Position numbers and translations under genes: made by a program. From Bordetella sp. (GTDB taxonomy: Bacteria > Pseudomonadota > Alphaproteobacteria > Caulobacterales > Caulobacteraceae), in the NCBI GenBank assembly GCA_017308115.1, contig JAFKFS010000020.1, positions 1 to 56,451 on the forward strand: a stretch of 56,451 nucleotides of DNA, given 5' to 3'. This document shows, piece by piece, positions 24,289-34,000 of the stretch (position 1 is its first letter; every line of letters starts with the position of its first letter). The notes under the pieces were generated by a model. That model saw only the letters and a program-made list of their open reading frames with translations. It was not told the origin of the DNA and searched no databases.

Positions 24289-25764
24289 TCAATCCGCCGC
24301 CTCGTCCCTGCCTGCCCCTGCTTCGTGGGGATTGTTGGCGACGACGGCGAGCATCGCCGCCGCTTCCTCAGCCTCGCCGCCTTCGGCCAGGGCTTCGGCG
24401 GCCTCAAGGCGCAGGCGCATGACCTGGGGCGCGAAGGCCACGGCCAGGCGCCATGTCTCCAGATCATTGGCGTTGGGATAGTCGGCGGCGTCGCGACGTG
24501 TACGCGCCAGGGCGGCGAAGATGCGGTAGTCGGTCGGGTCGGCGTCGAGCGCCCGCGCCAGATAGCCGCGCGCCTCGCGCACCAGGCGGCCGCGTTCCGC
24601 CGGATCCTGCTGCGCGTCCGCGGCCTTGAGGCGGGCGTCGGCCAGCAGTCTCAGGGCCTCGGCGTCCTCCGGCGCGACGGCCAGGGCGCGGTTCAGCGCC
24701 GCCTCGCCCGCCGGAGCGTCGCCCCACTGCAGCTCCGCCCGGCCCAGGGTCACGAGGGCCAGGCGATCCTGCGGATAACGCGCCGCGTCCGCCCGCGTGC
24801 GCTCCAACAGGGCGGCGGCGTCCTGGGACGATTGAGGATAGCGGCTGCGCAGGCCGTACAACAGCATCCGGTCCGCGCTGGGCGGCAGGGTCTCGATCCG
24901 CACCTGGGGCTGGATATCGGTCATGGGGAAGCGGACGTACTTCATCTCGCCGCGCAGATAGGCGCGCAGGGCGGCGGTCAGGCTTTCGGGCGTGTGGCCC
25001 AGGCGGTTCTGCAAGGCCTCGATCGGCGCGACCCCCCGGCCCATGTCGGCCAGATAGGCGTCCAGGCCCCGCCGCCGCTCGGCGTCGGCCAGCAGGTAGT
25101 GGGTCAACAGCCAGGACTGGGCGTAGAAGGCCCAGCGCTGCTCGCGGGTGGTGAAGTCGCCAGGCCGCTTGGACAGCAGGTCCTCGACCGGCAGCCAGCG
25201 CGACTGGTTCAACGTCTGCACCCGCCCCGGATTGAAGCCGCCCATTTCGATCCTTTCCGGATTGTCCACCCGGGCGGTCATGAAGAACTCGGCGAAGCCT
25301 TCCGTGAACCACCCCGGATAGAAGCCGGGGAAGTTCTGGTGCATGAAGTGGTGGGCGTATTCGTGGAACAGCAGATCGTCGCCGTTGCGCCGGTTCACCG
25401 CGGCGTAGACGTCCGTTTCCGAGGCCGAATAGAAACCGCCTGCATTGCGCTCAGCCATGGCCGGATAGAGTTCGGCCAGATCGCGGCGGGTGTGCAGCAG
25501 ATAGACCGGCAGCTTGCGCACGCCCTCCAGCGCCGGGCGGTTGAATTGACGGCGCAGCAAGGCGTCGAAGCGCTCCAGTTTTTCCGCGTGGGGGCGAAGA
25601 TCGCCTTCCGAACCTTCACCATAGACGACGAAGTTGGCCGTTTCCGCCCGCCGCCACTCGGCCTGGACCGGCAGGGCCGACAGCGTGAGCGCGGCCAGGA
25701 TCAACCCCGCCGACAGGCCTCGCCGCCATGCCGCCGCCGCCGCGCCGTCCCGCTGAAACGCCAT
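24289..25764 (-). CDS. Exported DUF1570-like zinc metallopeptidase with TPR region
   Basis: This 491-residue protein begins with a basic N-terminus and hydrophobic segment to VQAEW, a signal peptide. The N-terminal half has a peptidase-like domain: HEYAHHFMHQ is an HExxH zinc motif, and WFTEGFAEFFM supplies the downstream glutamate of gluzincin-type enzymes. The C-terminal half is made of TPR-like helices (LVTLGRAELQWGDAPAGEAAL). The combination fits DUF1570-type envelope proteins; a substrate is not known. ATG 25764 is preceded by GGGAGAG; an in-frame start at 25833 would bury the signal peptide. Confidence 0.82.
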   Translation of the reverse strand: MAFQRDGAAAAAWRRGLSAGLILAALTLSALPVQAEWRRAETANFVVYGEGSEGDLRPHAEKLERFDALLRRQFNRPALEGVRKLPVYLLHTRRDLAELYPAMAERNAGGFYSASETDVYAAVNRRNGDDLLFHEYAHHFMHQNFPGFYPGWFTEGFAEFFMTARVDNPERIEMGGFNPGRVQTLNQSRWLPVEDLLSKRPGDFTTREQRWAFYAQSWLLTHYLLADAERRRGLDAYLADMGRGVAPIEALQNRLGHTPESLTAALRAYLRGEMKYVRFPMTDIQPQVRIETLPPSADRMLLYGLRSRYPQSSQDAAALLERTRADAARYPQDRLALVTLGRAELQWGDAPAGEAALNRALAVAPEDAEALRLLADARLKAADAQQDPAERGRLVREARGYLARALDADPTDYRIFAALARTRRDAADYPNANDLETWRLAVAFAPQVMRLRLEAAEALAEGGEAEEAAAMLAVVANNPHEAGAGRDEAAD

Positions 25765-25916
25765 GAGACTCTCCCTGTTCGGCCCACAGTCTAGGCGAGG
25801 GCGCGCCCTTGGCGAACCGGCGTTTCGCCGCAAGGCGCGATGCGGGGTCCGAACCTCGCCAGACCGGGGCGCGAGGGCGTGAAAGGAAGGCCGCCTCTTC
25901 CACCTACGAGGTCGTC

Positions 25917-26681
25917 ATGCCTGCACTCACCGACAAGGTCGCCGTCATCACCGGAGCCAGCTCCGGCATCGGGGCGGCCGCCGCCCGCCTGTTCGCGCGC
26001 GAGGGCGCGGCCGTGGTCGTCACCGCCCGGCGCGAGGCCGAACTGGCCGCCCTGGTCGCGGAGATCGAAGCCGAAGGCGGCCGCGCCGTCGCCGTGCCCG
26101 GCGACATCCGCGACGAGGCTCTGGCCGAGCGGCTGGTGCGGACGGCGGCGGAGCGGTTCGGCGGGCTGGACATCGCCCTGAACAACGCCGGCGCGATCGG
26201 GGCCAACGAGCCGACGCCCGAGATCTCCCTGGAGCGCTGGCGCGACACCCTGGACGTCAACCTGACCGCCGCCTTCCTGGGCGCCAAGCATCAGGTCCCG
26301 GCCATGCTGGATCGCGGCGGCGGCTCGCTGATCTTCACCTCCACCTTTGTCGGCCACGCCATCGGCATGCCGGGCATGGCGGCCTATGGCGCGGCCAAGG
26401 CGGGGCTGGTCGGCCTGTCGCGCGTCATCGCCGCCGAGTTCGGGGCCAGGGGCGTGCGCAGCAACTGCCTGCTGCCCGGCGGGACGGACACCGAGGCGGG
26501 GCGGGCCTTCGCCCACACGCCCGAGATCGTCGCCTTCGTCGAGGGCATGCACGCCCTGAAGCGGATGGCGAGCCCGGAGGAGATCGCCCGCGCCGCCCTG
26601 TTCCTGGCGTCGGACGCCTCCAGCTTCATGACCGGGACGGCCATGCTGGTCGACGGCGGGGTGTCGATCAGCAAGACCTGA
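25917..26681 (+). CDS. Short-chain dehydrogenase/reductase
   Basis: This 254-residue classical SDR has the cofactor motif TGASSGIG near residue 13, the NNAG motif, the catalytic serine in the FTSTFVG strand and YGAAK giving the Tyr-x3-Lys pair near residues 159-163. The C-terminal FLASDASSFMTGTAMLVDGG is standard. It reduces or oxidises a carbonyl or alcohol with NAD(P)H; the arginine after the second strand (TARRE) suggests NADP(H) use. Substrate unknown. Divergent from the DUF1570-like gene. Confidence 0.92.
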   Translation: MPALTDKVAVITGASSGIGAAAARLFAREGAAVVVTARREAELAALVAEIEAEGGRAVAVPGDIRDEALAERLVRTAAERFGGLDIALNNAGAIGANEPTPEISLERWRDTLDVNLTAAFLGAKHQVPAMLDRGGGSLIFTSTFVGHAIGMPGMAAYGAAKAGLVGLSRVIAAEFGARGVRSNCLLPGGTDTEAGRAFAHTPEIVAFVEGMHALKRMASPEEIARAALFLASDASSFMTGTAMLVDGGVSISKT

Positions 26682-26723
26682 CGCGCAAAGCCGCCTGCCT
26701 GGTCACCCTCGCTTCCGGGAAGA

Positions 26724-28370
26724 TCAGCCCCGCTCCCTGGTCTTGGTGAAGGCGATCCTGGGGAAGCGTTCGGAGACATAGCCCGTTTCCCAGGCCGACT
26801 TGGCCAGGAAGACCGGGTTCTGGTCGATGTCGACCGCCATCTGGGGGCGATACTTGCCGGCGAAATCCTCGAGGTCGGCCTTGTCGCCCCCCGACGCCGG
26901 AGTGACCCAGCGGGCCTCGGCGTAGGGGCTGGGCTCGAAGATGACGTCCAGGCCGTATTCCTCGCCCAGGCGGTCGGCCATGACCTCGAACTGCAGCTGG
27001 CCGACGGCGCCGACGATGAAGTCGCTGCCCAGTTCGGGGCGGAACAGCTGGGTCACGCCTTCCTCGGCCAGGCCTTCCAGCGCCTTCTTCAGGTGCTTGG
27101 CCTTCAGCGGGTCCTTGACGCGCACGCGCTGCAGGATTTCCGGCGCGAAGTTGGGCAGGCCGGCGAAGCGCACCAGGCCGCTCTCCGACAGGCTGTCGCC
27201 GACGCGCAGCACGCCGTGGTTGGGAATGCCGATGACGTCGCCCGCATAGGCCTCCTCGGCCAGTTCGCGGTCCGAGGCGAAGAACATGATGGGGGCGTTA
27301 ACCGACAGCTGCTTGCCGGTGTTCTGCACCTTCAGCTTCATGCCGCGCTTGAAGCTGCCCGAGGCCATGCGGAACATGGCGATGCGGTCGCGGTGGTTGG
27401 GGTCCATGTTGGCCTGGACCTTGAAGACGAAGCCGGTGACTTCATCCTTGCCCGGCTCGACCGCGATGTCCTCGGGCGCGGGGGCGTTGCGGGTCTCCGG
27501 CGGGGCCTCCTTGCGGGCCTTCATGGTCTTGGGCGGCGGGGCCCATTCGCCGATGGCCTTCAGCAGCTCCTCGATGCCGAAGTGGCGCAGGGCCGAGCCC
27601 CACAGCACGGGCGTCATGTGGCCTTCGAGGAAGGCCTGGCGGTCGAACGGCTTGTAGCCCGCCTCGACCAGCTCCAGCGCGTCGGCCAGGTCGGCCTGTT
27701 CCGAACCCTCGAAATATTGCGCCGCATCGCCCAAGGGCAGGGGGGCGGGGTGTTCGGCGTCGGCGTCCGATCCGGCGACCTTGCGCGCATAGGGCTGGAA
27801 CCGACCCTGGCCGCCGACCTCGGCCAGGCCGCGCAGGCGGTTGCCGCTCTCGGCCGGCCACCAGATGGGCGACGGGTCCAGTTGCAGGCGGGACGCGATC
27901 TCGTCCAGCAGGGCCATCGGGTCCTGGGCCTCGCGGTCCAGCTTGTTGATGAAGGTGATGATCGGAATGTCGCGCAGGCGACAGACCTCGAACAGCTTCA
28001 GCGTCTGCGGCTCGATGCCCTTGGCGGCGTCCAACACCATGATGGCGCAGTCGGCGGCGGTCAGGGTGCGATAGGTGTCTTCCGAGAAGTCCTCGTGCCC
28101 CGGCGTGTCCAGCAGGTTGAACATCTTGCCGTCGTGCTCGAACGTCATGACCGAGGCGGTGACCGAGATGCCCCGCTCCTTCTCGATCTTCATCCAGTCC
28201 GAGCGCGCGCGGCGGTTCTCGCCCCGCGCCTTGACGGCGCCCGCCGCGCGCACGGCGCCGCCGGCCAGCAGGATATGCTCGGTCAGGGTCGTCTTGCCGG
28301 CGTCCGGGTGGGCGATGATGGCGAAGGTCCTGCGGCGCAGGGCCTCCTCGGCGAGGGGCGTTTTGGACAT
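26724..28370 (-). CDS. prfC: Peptide chain release factor 3
   Basis: This 548-residue translational GTPase has an N-terminal G domain with P-loop AHPDAGKTT, effector region KIEKERGISVTASVM, DTPGHEDFSEDT and NKLD. The wording ISVTASVM and DWMKIEKERGIS is characteristic of RF3 among the EF-G-like factors. It recycles RF1/RF2 from the ribosome after peptide release. ATG 28370 (MSKTPLAEE) is preferred to 28379. Converges on the SDR gene. Confidence 0.96.
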   Translation of the reverse strand: MSKTPLAEEALRRRTFAIIAHPDAGKTTLTEHILLAGGAVRAAGAVKARGENRRARSDWMKIEKERGISVTASVMTFEHDGKMFNLLDTPGHEDFSEDTYRTLTAADCAIMVLDAAKGIEPQTLKLFEVCRLRDIPIITFINKLDREAQDPMALLDEIASRLQLDPSPIWWPAESGNRLRGLAEVGGQGRFQPYARKVAGSDADAEHPAPLPLGDAAQYFEGSEQADLADALELVEAGYKPFDRQAFLEGHMTPVLWGSALRHFGIEELLKAIGEWAPPPKTMKARKEAPPETRNAPAPEDIAVEPGKDEVTGFVFKVQANMDPNHRDRIAMFRMASGSFKRGMKLKVQNTGKQLSVNAPIMFFASDRELAEEAYAGDVIGIPNHGVLRVGDSLSESGLVRFAGLPNFAPEILQRVRVKDPLKAKHLKKALEGLAEEGVTQLFRPELGSDFIVGAVGQLQFEVMADRLGEEYGLDVIFEPSPYAEARWVTPASGGDKADLEDFAGKYRPQMAVDIDQNPVFLAKSAWETGYVSERFPRIAFTKTRERG

Positions 28371-28515
28371 GGCGCGCACCTAGCGCGCCCGGGGCGGATT
28401 GTCGACGTTCACGATGCCGTGAGAGACCTCTCGCCAACGCGGGTTATTCGAGTCATCCTTCCTTCCGGAAGACAGCGATCCATGAGTTCGCTGCGCCACA
28501 GGGAAAGGAAACGAC

Positions 28516-28656
28516 ATGGCTCTGGTTCATCCGGACAAGGCCGCGCCGGTTCAGCACGGCGGCAGGATTCATCCGCTGGTCTGCTTTCTGGCCGGGTTCG
28601 CATTGATCGTCGCCGCCGCCGCCGTGGTGCACACGGTGTTCGGCCTTCTTCTTTAG
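28516..28656 (+). CDS. Small single-pass membrane protein (46 aa), function unknown
   Basis: ATG at 28516 is preceded by AGGAAA. The 46-codon frame encodes a polar N-terminus (MALVHPDKAAPVQHGGRIHP) followed by one hydrophobic helix (CFLAGFALIVAAAAVV) and a short tail. It is probably an inner-membrane peptide. It lies in the gap between the divergent prfC gene and a convergent unknown gene. The reading frame, ribosome site and helix support a real gene; no family recognised. Confidence 0.55.
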   Translation: MALVHPDKAAPVQHGGRIHPLVCFLAGFALIVAAAAVVHTVFGLLL

Positions 28657-28685
28657 GCGGTTCGATCAGGCTTCGGGCGGGCGGA

Positions 28686-29066
28686 TCAGGCGGCCAGACG
28701 GCCCCAGACCGTCTTGTCCGCAGCGGCGGCGTCAAGGGCGCCGCGGCGCGCGCGCTGTCGGAGATGACGCAGCACCGTCTCGGGCAGGGCGCAGAAGCGC
28801 GGCTCGACCAGTTCTGGAAGGCAGCCGGCTTCGGGCGCGGCGAACAGGGCGGCGTTGACGCCTGCGGCCCTGTGCGCGATCAGCCAGGCCAAGCGGCGCG
28901 CGCGCGCCGGATCGTCGTGGTGCAGCCGCGGATCCTCGGCGAACAGCTCGCAGCCCATCTCCAGCACATAGTCGAAGGACAGGGTTTCGAACCGGCGAAC
29001 GTCATGGCTCGGGGCGGGGCAGGCCTCGTCCAGGTCGAATACGACGTCGTTCAGAAGAAACAGCAT
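28686..29066 (-). CDS. Conserved protein of unknown function (126 aa)
   Basis: The frame from ATG 29066 encodes MLFLLNDVVFDLDEACPAP and then a helical protein with LSFDYVLEMGCELFAEDPRL and DPARARRLAWLIAHRAAGVNAAL. No membrane segment or signal is apparent, and the four cysteines show no metal-site spacing. A longer frame up to 29210 exists but its leader looks like non-coding GC-rich sequence. Cytoplasmic, function unknown. Confidence 0.6.
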   Translation of the reverse strand: MLFLLNDVVFDLDEACPAPSHDVRRFETLSFDYVLEMGCELFAEDPRLHHDDPARARRLAWLIAHRAAGVNAALFAAPEAGCLPELVEPRFCALPETVLRHLRQRARRGALDAAAADKTVWGRLAA

Positions 29067-29244
29067 GGAGCCGCGCCCGTTTGCAGGGCCGTCTTGGCCC
29101 CATGACAGGGGTTTTAGGGCGCCGCGCTTGCGGTCTCGTTCACGAACGCGGTGAACAGGGCGGTTACCATTTCGACCGCCGCCGCCGCCCTTCCCATCCC
29201 TCGAGGGCACAGGCGGGCTGTTGTTCTTGAGGAAGGCGGGGGCG

Positions 29245-29583
29245 TCAGCCCGCCGTCTTCTCGGTGATGAAATTCCGCCCTTTCCGGTCCTCGATCTCGA
29301 CGACCCACAGATCGGGATCGTAGCGGCGCTGTCGCTCCAGATAGGCGTCCAGTTCGCTTTCGCTGTCGCTGACGACAGGCTGGATCCATAAGGGCTCGCC
29401 GTCCTGCCCCGTCGCTTCGGTCCACAGGCGGGCGGCGCGGGTCATGGTGTCATAGGCCTTGACGATGACGGCGCCCGCGCGGGCGTCGCCCTTCTTCACC
29501 ACCACGGCGTTGGCGCCTTCCAGTTCGGCCCGTCGGATCAGGGCGCCGACCCAGACGTCAGTGGAGAGAAGCAATTGGTTCAC
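29245..29583 (-). CDS. DUF1491 family protein
   Basis: This 112-residue protein matches the DUF1491 pattern of alphaproteobacteria: STDVWVGALIRRAELEGANA, VVVKKGDARAGAVIVK and the C-terminal YLERQRRYDPDLWVVEIED. The family has no established function. The start is GTG at 29583 and the gene is divergent from the next gene with 46 bases between starts. Confidence 0.82.
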   Translation of the reverse strand: MNQLLLSTDVWVGALIRRAELEGANAVVVKKGDARAGAVIVKAYDTMTRAARLWTEATGQDGEPLWIQPVVSDSESELDAYLERQRRYDPDLWVVEIEDRKGRNFITEKTAG

Positions 29584-29629
29584 CCTGTTTGGACACGGAC
29601 CCGGAACCGGCGGCGGCTAGGGTGGGAGA

Positions 29630-30505
29630 ATGAAGATAGCGCGCCCGTCCCCTTTCGTCAGCAGAACCCTGGCCGCGCTTGTCGCCCTGGGTCTCGCGGC
29701 CGGGACGGCGACGGCGGGCGGCCAGGCGCAGGGCGACGTCTATTATGAGCGCGCCTTCCTGCGGGCGGCCCAGGACAAGTGCCGCCTGTTCGAGCCCCGC
29801 CTGACCCAGGCGCTGGAGGCGGCGACGCTTCAGGCGCGCGGGGCGGCCCTGCGCGCCGGGCGCCCGGCGACGGAACTGGCCGCGACGGCCGGGCGGGCGC
29901 AGGCGCGGGCCCAGGCCACGCCCTGCGACGACGCCGAACTCAGCCGGGTCCGGACGCGGGTGCGCCACGCCTTCGCGGGCTGGTCGCGTGCGGCGCGCAT
30001 CAATTTTCCCGGCGACAAGGCCGTCTGGAGCGCCGACCGTTTCGAGAGCGCCCGCGACGGCTGGCGTCTGTTTCAGGACGGCGTGACCGGCGCCTCGCCC
30101 GTCCGGGTCGGCCTGGCCGGCAGGACGCCGCAGGACGCGCGGCCGACGGCGGTCGTCTCCTTCGTCGGCAAGCCCCGGCCCTACGCCGCGCGCCTCGTCA
30201 TGCGCGACGCGGCCCGTTCGCCTCGACCCTGGTTGGCCGGCGACGGCCTGCCGCCCCCGAGCGCGCGCCGCGCCGTCTTCGCCGCCGGTTTCGACGCGGC
30301 GCCGCGCGAGCTTCTGGCCCCCGGCGCCCGGGCGGGCGAGGTGTGGCGCTTCTCCGAGGGCGCGGCGGAGGCTCTGGCGGGACTGGACCCGCGCGAGCCC
30401 TTCCTGATCGAGTTCCTGTTCCGCGACGACAGCGTGGCGACGGCGCGTTTCGAGGCAGGCGACTTCGCCGCCGGGCGCGCCTTCCTGGCCATGGGGCCGG
30501 TATAG
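29630..30505 (+). CDS. Exported protein of unknown function (291 aa)
   Basis: A signal peptide (MKIARPSPFVSRTLAALVAL, cleavage near TATAGG) precedes a mature protein of about 260 residues. The first part is helical (YYERAFLRAAQDKCRLFEP) with cysteines at CRLFEP and TPCDDAEL that may pair. The second half is beta-rich (PTAVVSFVGKPRPYAARLVM; FLIEFLFRDDSVATARFEAG). It is likely periplasmic. A GGGAGA element precedes the ATG. Family not recognised. Confidence 0.7.
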   Translation: MKIARPSPFVSRTLAALVALGLAAGTATAGGQAQGDVYYERAFLRAAQDKCRLFEPRLTQALEAATLQARGAALRAGRPATELAATAGRAQARAQATPCDDAELSRVRTRVRHAFAGWSRAARINFPGDKAVWSADRFESARDGWRLFQDGVTGASPVRVGLAGRTPQDARPTAVVSFVGKPRPYAARLVMRDAARSPRPWLAGDGLPPPSARRAVFAAGFDAAPRELLAPGARAGEVWRFSEGAAEALAGLDPREPFLIEFLFRDDSVATARFEAGDFAAGRAFLAMGPV

Positions 30506-30586
30506 CAGACGGCGTCCGTCCGGTCGTCGGAAGGAGCGGGGGGCCAGGGGGTTGCCGCCCGCGCATCGGCGTGTTCAGTGCCCCCT

Positions 30587-31210
30587 ATGTTCGATCCCGC
30601 CCTGTTCGCCGCCTTTCTGATCGCCGTCGCCGTTCTGACGATCACGCCGGGGGTGGACACGGCCATGGTGCTGCGCTCGGCGGCGGCCGAGGGCGGTCGG
30701 TCGGCCGTCTTCGCCGGTGCGGGCATAGTGCTGGGCTGCCTGATCTGGGGCGCCGTGGTTTCGCTGGGGTTCGGGGCCCTGCTGCGGGTGTCGGAACTGG
30801 CCTATACGGTGGTGAAGTGGGCGGGCGCGGCCTATCTGGTCTGGCTGGGCGCGCGGATGCTGTTCAACCCGCGTCGGAGCCTGGGCGAGCCGGGCGCCGC
30901 GCCGCCGCCCAGCGCGACGGTCGCCTTTCGGCGCGGGCTGTTGACCAATCTGCTGAATCCCAAGATCGGCGTCTTCTATGTGACCTTCCTGCCCCAGTTC
31001 GTCCCGCACGGGGCCAATGTGGCGGCCTTCACCTTCTTCCTGGTCGCCGTCCATGTGGCGTTGACCGTCGTCTGGTTCGCCGGACTGATCCTGGCCACGG
31101 CGCCGCTCGGCCGCTTCCTGCGTCGTCCGGCCGTGGTGCGGACCCTGGACCGGGTGGTCGGCGTGGTCTTCATCGGCTTCGGCCTGAAACTGGCCGCGTG
31201 GCGGGTCTGA
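30587..31210 (+). CDS. LysE/RhtB family amino-acid exporter
   Basis: This 207-residue inner-membrane protein has about six hydrophobic helices. Helix 1 is followed by the family motif TPGVDTAMVLRSAAAEGGR, and later GFGALLRVSELAYTVVKWAGA, AYLVWLGARML and the conserved FRRGLLTNLLNPK are LysE signatures. The family exports amino acids or related small molecules. Substrate unknown. ATG 30587 gives MFDPALFAAF; it is not overlapped by the neighbouring genes. Confidence 0.9.
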   Translation: MFDPALFAAFLIAVAVLTITPGVDTAMVLRSAAAEGGRSAVFAGAGIVLGCLIWGAVVSLGFGALLRVSELAYTVVKWAGAAYLVWLGARMLFNPRRSLGEPGAAPPPSATVAFRRGLLTNLLNPKIGVFYVTFLPQFVPHGANVAAFTFFLVAVHVALTVVWFAGLILATAPLGRFLRRPAVVRTLDRVVGVVFIGFGLKLAAWRV

Positions 31211-31213
31211 GGC

Positions 31214-32872
31214 TCAGGCCCGTCCGGATTCCAGGGGCAGGCGCACCGTCGCCGCGGTGCCGAGGCCCGGCGCGCTGTCCAGCGCCAGCGTCCCGCCGTG
31301 CAGCTTCGCCAGGGCGCGCACCAGGGCCAGGCCCAGTCCGGCGCCCTGCGCGCGCTGTTCGGCGTCGCCCGCCTGTTCATAGGGACGGCCGAGGCGCGCG
31401 AGGTCTTCTGCCGAGATGCCGATGCCGGTGTCCGCCACCGTCACCTCCAGATCGCCGTCCGTCGCCTCGATCGAGACGGCGACCGATCCGCCCGGCGGGG
31501 TGAACTTCACCGCATTGGCCAGCAGGTTCAGCGTCATCTGCTTCAGCGCGCGGCGGTCGGCCTGGACCATCAGCGGCTCGGGGGGCAGGACGGCGGCCAG
31601 TTCGACCCCCTTGTCGTCCGCCTGGATGCGGACCAGGGCGAGCGCCGCCAGCACAGGCTCGCGCGCGTCGAAGCTTTCGATGGACAGTTCATAGCGGTCC
31701 GCCTCTATGCGGCCGACGTCCAGCAGGTCGTTGATCAGGTCCAGCAGGTGGCCGCCCGCCTCATGGATGGAGGCGGCGTAGTCGGCGTAGCGCGGCGGCA
31801 GCGGGCCGAACAACTCCTGGCGCATGGCGTCGGAGAAGCCGACCACGGCGTTCAGCGGGGTGCGCAACTCATGGCTCATATGGGCCAGGAAGCGGGTCTT
31901 GCCGAGGTTCTGGGCCTCGGCCTCGGCGCGGGCGGCGTCCAGTTCGGCCTCGCGCGCGTGCTGCAGGGTGGCGTCCAGCGCCTGGACGATCAGGCGCGGG
32001 CCGTCGTTCGTTTCCCCATCGTCCAGCCGTCGCGCGGCCAGCAGGATGCGCCGGTCCAGCGCCAGGCGCGGGGTGAAGCGGACCTGCGCCTCCATCGCGG
32101 TCAGGGCGCGGGCCAGGGCGGCGAGGACGGCGGGGCGGTCGGCCTCGTCCACGGCGGCCGTCAGCCCCTCCTCGAACAGCAGGTCCACCGGCAGGGCGGC
32201 CGGCGCCGCGCCATAGGCGGCCAGGGCGCGGTGCGGGGCCTCGCCCTCCAGCGTCAGGGTCAGGCCGGGTTGGCCCGACAGGACGGCCTCCACGCGGGAT
32301 ACGGCGGCCTCGGCGGCGGCGAGGCGGCGCGCCTGTCGGCGAAGGCTCAGGATCAGGCCCAGCAGGCCCGCGCCGGCGGTGATCACGGCCGAGACCCCAG
32401 CCAGGCCTCCGCCCGGCGTCGCCGGTCCGACGACGGCGGCGGAGATCAGGCCGACCAAGGCCGCGCCGAGCGAGGCCGTGGCGCCCGCGCCCGCGCGTCC
32501 CCGCCCGCCCAGGGCCAGACCGGCGACCAGGGGGGCGAAGACGAAACCGGCCAGCGGCCCGCCCGCGCCGCCCGCCAGGGCCGCCGCCGCCAGGGTCGCC
32601 AGGACCCAGAGCGTCATCAGAGCCCCTCTCGACGACGCCGTGTCGCGCGCCAGCAGGGCCAGGCCCGCCAGGCCGGGCGCGGCCGTCGCCGCCAGCGCCA
32701 GGGCCTCGGGCGCGGCGAGGGGGCGTCCCAGCCAGGCCGCGCTCAACGCCGTCAGCCCGACCGCCGCCGTCCAGCCCGCGTGCCATGCGGCCACGGCGGC
32801 GCCGTCCCCGGCCGCAGCGGCGTCGGGGCGGCGGATGGGGTCGAGAAGGGCGGTCCGAGACGTCACGGCCAT
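31214..32872 (-). CDS. Membrane sensor histidine kinase, DivJ-like
   Basis: This 552-residue protein has several hydrophobic segments to about residue 190, a degenerate sensory region, then a kinase core. The phospho-accepting His is in [18 protein letters not shown]; the helix continues [19 protein letters not shown] and [20 protein letters not shown]. The ATP domain has [34 protein letters not shown] and [18 protein letters not shown]. This DHp wording is that of the PleC/DivJ group that acts on DivK and PleD in Caulobacter. The nearness of ctrA (about 3 kb) and the N-terminal helices make DivJ the best guess. Orthology is not proven. Confidence 0.85.
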   Translation of the reverse strand: MAVTSRTALLDPIRRPDAAAAGDGAAVAAWHAGWTAAVGLTALSAAWLGRPLAAPEALALAATAAPGLAGLALLARDTASSRGALMTLWVLATLAAAALAGGAGGPLAGFVFAPLVAGLALGGRGRAGAGATASLGAALVGLISAAVVGPATPGGGLAGVSAVITAGAGLLGLILSLRRQARRLAAAEAAVSRVEAVLSGQPGLTLTLEGEAPHRALAAYGAAPAALPVDLLFEEGLTAAVDEADRPAVLAALARALTAMEAQVRFTPRLALDRRILLAARRLDDGETNDGPRLIVQALDATLQHAREAELDAARAEAEAQNLGKTRFLAHMSHELRTPLNAVVGFSDAMRQELFGPLPPRYADYAASIHEAGGHLLDLINDLLDVGRIEADRYELSIESFDAREPVLAALALVRIQADDKGVELAAVLPPEPLMVQADRRALKQMTLNLLANAVKFTPPGGSVAVSIEATDGDLEVTVADTGIGISAEDLARLGRPYEQAGDAEQRAQGAGLGLALVRALAKLHGGTLALDSAPGLGTAATVRLPLESGRA

Positions 32873-33051
32873 CCGGGCGCAGGGGTTGAATCAGTCGTAT
32901 AGCCTAGACCGCGCCCTCGCGCCCCCCTAGCGCGCTCGCCTGTCGGGCGAGCCCAGAAGGCGGGGGAGCAGGCGGCGAAGGCGGCGGTTGAAGGCGGCGG
33001 TCGATGGGAGGGGCGGTTGTGGCGCGGGCGCGCGCGGCCTATGTCGCCCCC

Positions 33052-33489
33052 ATGACCGCCGCCCTCGCTCCCGCCCGCTCCATCGACGAGACCCTGGCCG
33101 AACTGGTCGAGGAGTTCGACCTGCTGGGCGATTGGGAAGGGCGGATCGAATACGTCATCGACCTGGGCAAGGACCTGCCGCCCCTGCCCGAGGCCGCGCG
33201 CGTCGAGGCGAACAAGGTGCCGGGCTGCGCCGCCCAGGTCTGGCTGTCGACCCGGGCCGAAGGCGGCCGCCTGTTCTTCGACGCCGACAGCGACAGCGCC
33301 CTGTCCAAGGGCAATATCGCCCTGTTGCTGAGGCTCTATTCGGGTCGGCCGCCCGCCGAGATTCTGGATTTCGACGCCCGGGCCGCGCTGGACCGCCTGG
33401 GCCTGCCCTCCGCCCTGACGCGTCAACGCGCCAACGGCCTGAACAGCATGGTCGGCCGCATCCGCGAGGCGGCCCTGGCGGCGGGCTGA
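33052..33489 (+). CDS. sufE: SufE-type cysteine desulfurase activator
   Basis: This 145-residue protein has the SufE fold. The catalytic cysteine is in [11 protein letters not shown], the typical loop sequence, and [12 protein letters not shown] and [12 protein letters not shown] match the C-terminal helices of the family. SufE accepts the persulfide from SufS for Fe-S cluster assembly. The start [10 protein letters not shown] at 33052 gives normal length; an in-frame start at 33004 is less likely. It is not accompanied by sufBCDS, which must lie elsewhere. Confidence 0.92.
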   Translation: MTAALAPARSIDETLAELVEEFDLLGDWEGRIEYVIDLGKDLPPLPEAARVEANKVPGCAAQVWLSTRAEGGRLFFDADSDSALSKGNIALLLRLYSGRPPAEILDFDARAALDRLGLPSALTRQRANGLNSMVGRIREAALAAG

Positions 33490-33495
33490 CGGCGG

Positions 33496-33623
33496 CTTTC
33501 CTCCCCATGCAATGGGGAGGGGGACCACGAAGTGGTGGAGGGGCCAAGCGACGGCGGAACCAAGCGGCCCCTCCGTCTCGTCGGCTATCGCCGCCGATCC
33601 ACCTCCCCATGAAATGGGGAGGA
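33496..33623. repeat. Palindromic intergenic repeat, copy 3
   Basis: The first 50 bases (33496-33545) are identical to 39101-39150. They contain CCTCCCCATGCAATGGGGAGG, a 21-base hairpin written here as CCTCCCCATG + CAATGGGGAGG, and a smaller hairpin ACCAC-GAA-GTGGT. A second arm, CCTCCCCATG + AAATGGGGAGG, is at 33602-33622. It sits between sufE and a small membrane gene. Confidence 0.85.
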
Positions 33624-33702
33624 GAAAGACACGCGTGGCGCCCGCCTCTTCCGCGCGTCGGCGATCGGGCGCATGGTGAGGCGTCCTGAGCGGAGCGGTC
33701 CG

Positions 33703-33996
33703 ATGTCGGTCCTGACGAAACGCGCGCCTTCCTTCTTCAATCCGGTCCGAACGGTCGGCTGGAGCGCGGTCGGGCTGATCCTGCTGACGCCGCTGGCGGC
33801 CATGCGGTTCACCTCCGAGGTCGCCTGGGGCCCCGAGGACTTCCTGTTCGCCGCCGTCCTGCTGATCGGGGCGGGCCTGCTGCTGGAGCTCATACTGTGG
33901 AAGACGCGGACGCCGCTGACGCGGCTGGCGCTGTCCGCGACGACGGTCCTGGCCGTGCTGGCGATCTGGGCTGAGGCGGCGGTCGGGATTTTCTGA
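33703..33996 (+). CDS. Small membrane protein (97 aa), function unknown
   Basis: The frame from ATG 33703 encodes [20 protein letters not shown] followed by three predicted helices (about 18-38, 50-68 and 78-96) with short loops, the last helix reaching the C-terminus ([11 protein letters not shown]). It is an inner-membrane protein without recognised family. An in-frame GTG further up (33673) would add a charged leader. It converges on the DUF6456 gene with four bases between stop codons. Confidence 0.65.
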   Translation: MSVLTKRAPSFFNPVRTVGWSAVGLILLTPLAAMRFTSEVAWGPEDFLFAAVLLIGAGLLLELILWKTRTPLTRLALSATTVLAVLAIWAEAAVGIF

Positions 33997-34000
33997 CCCT

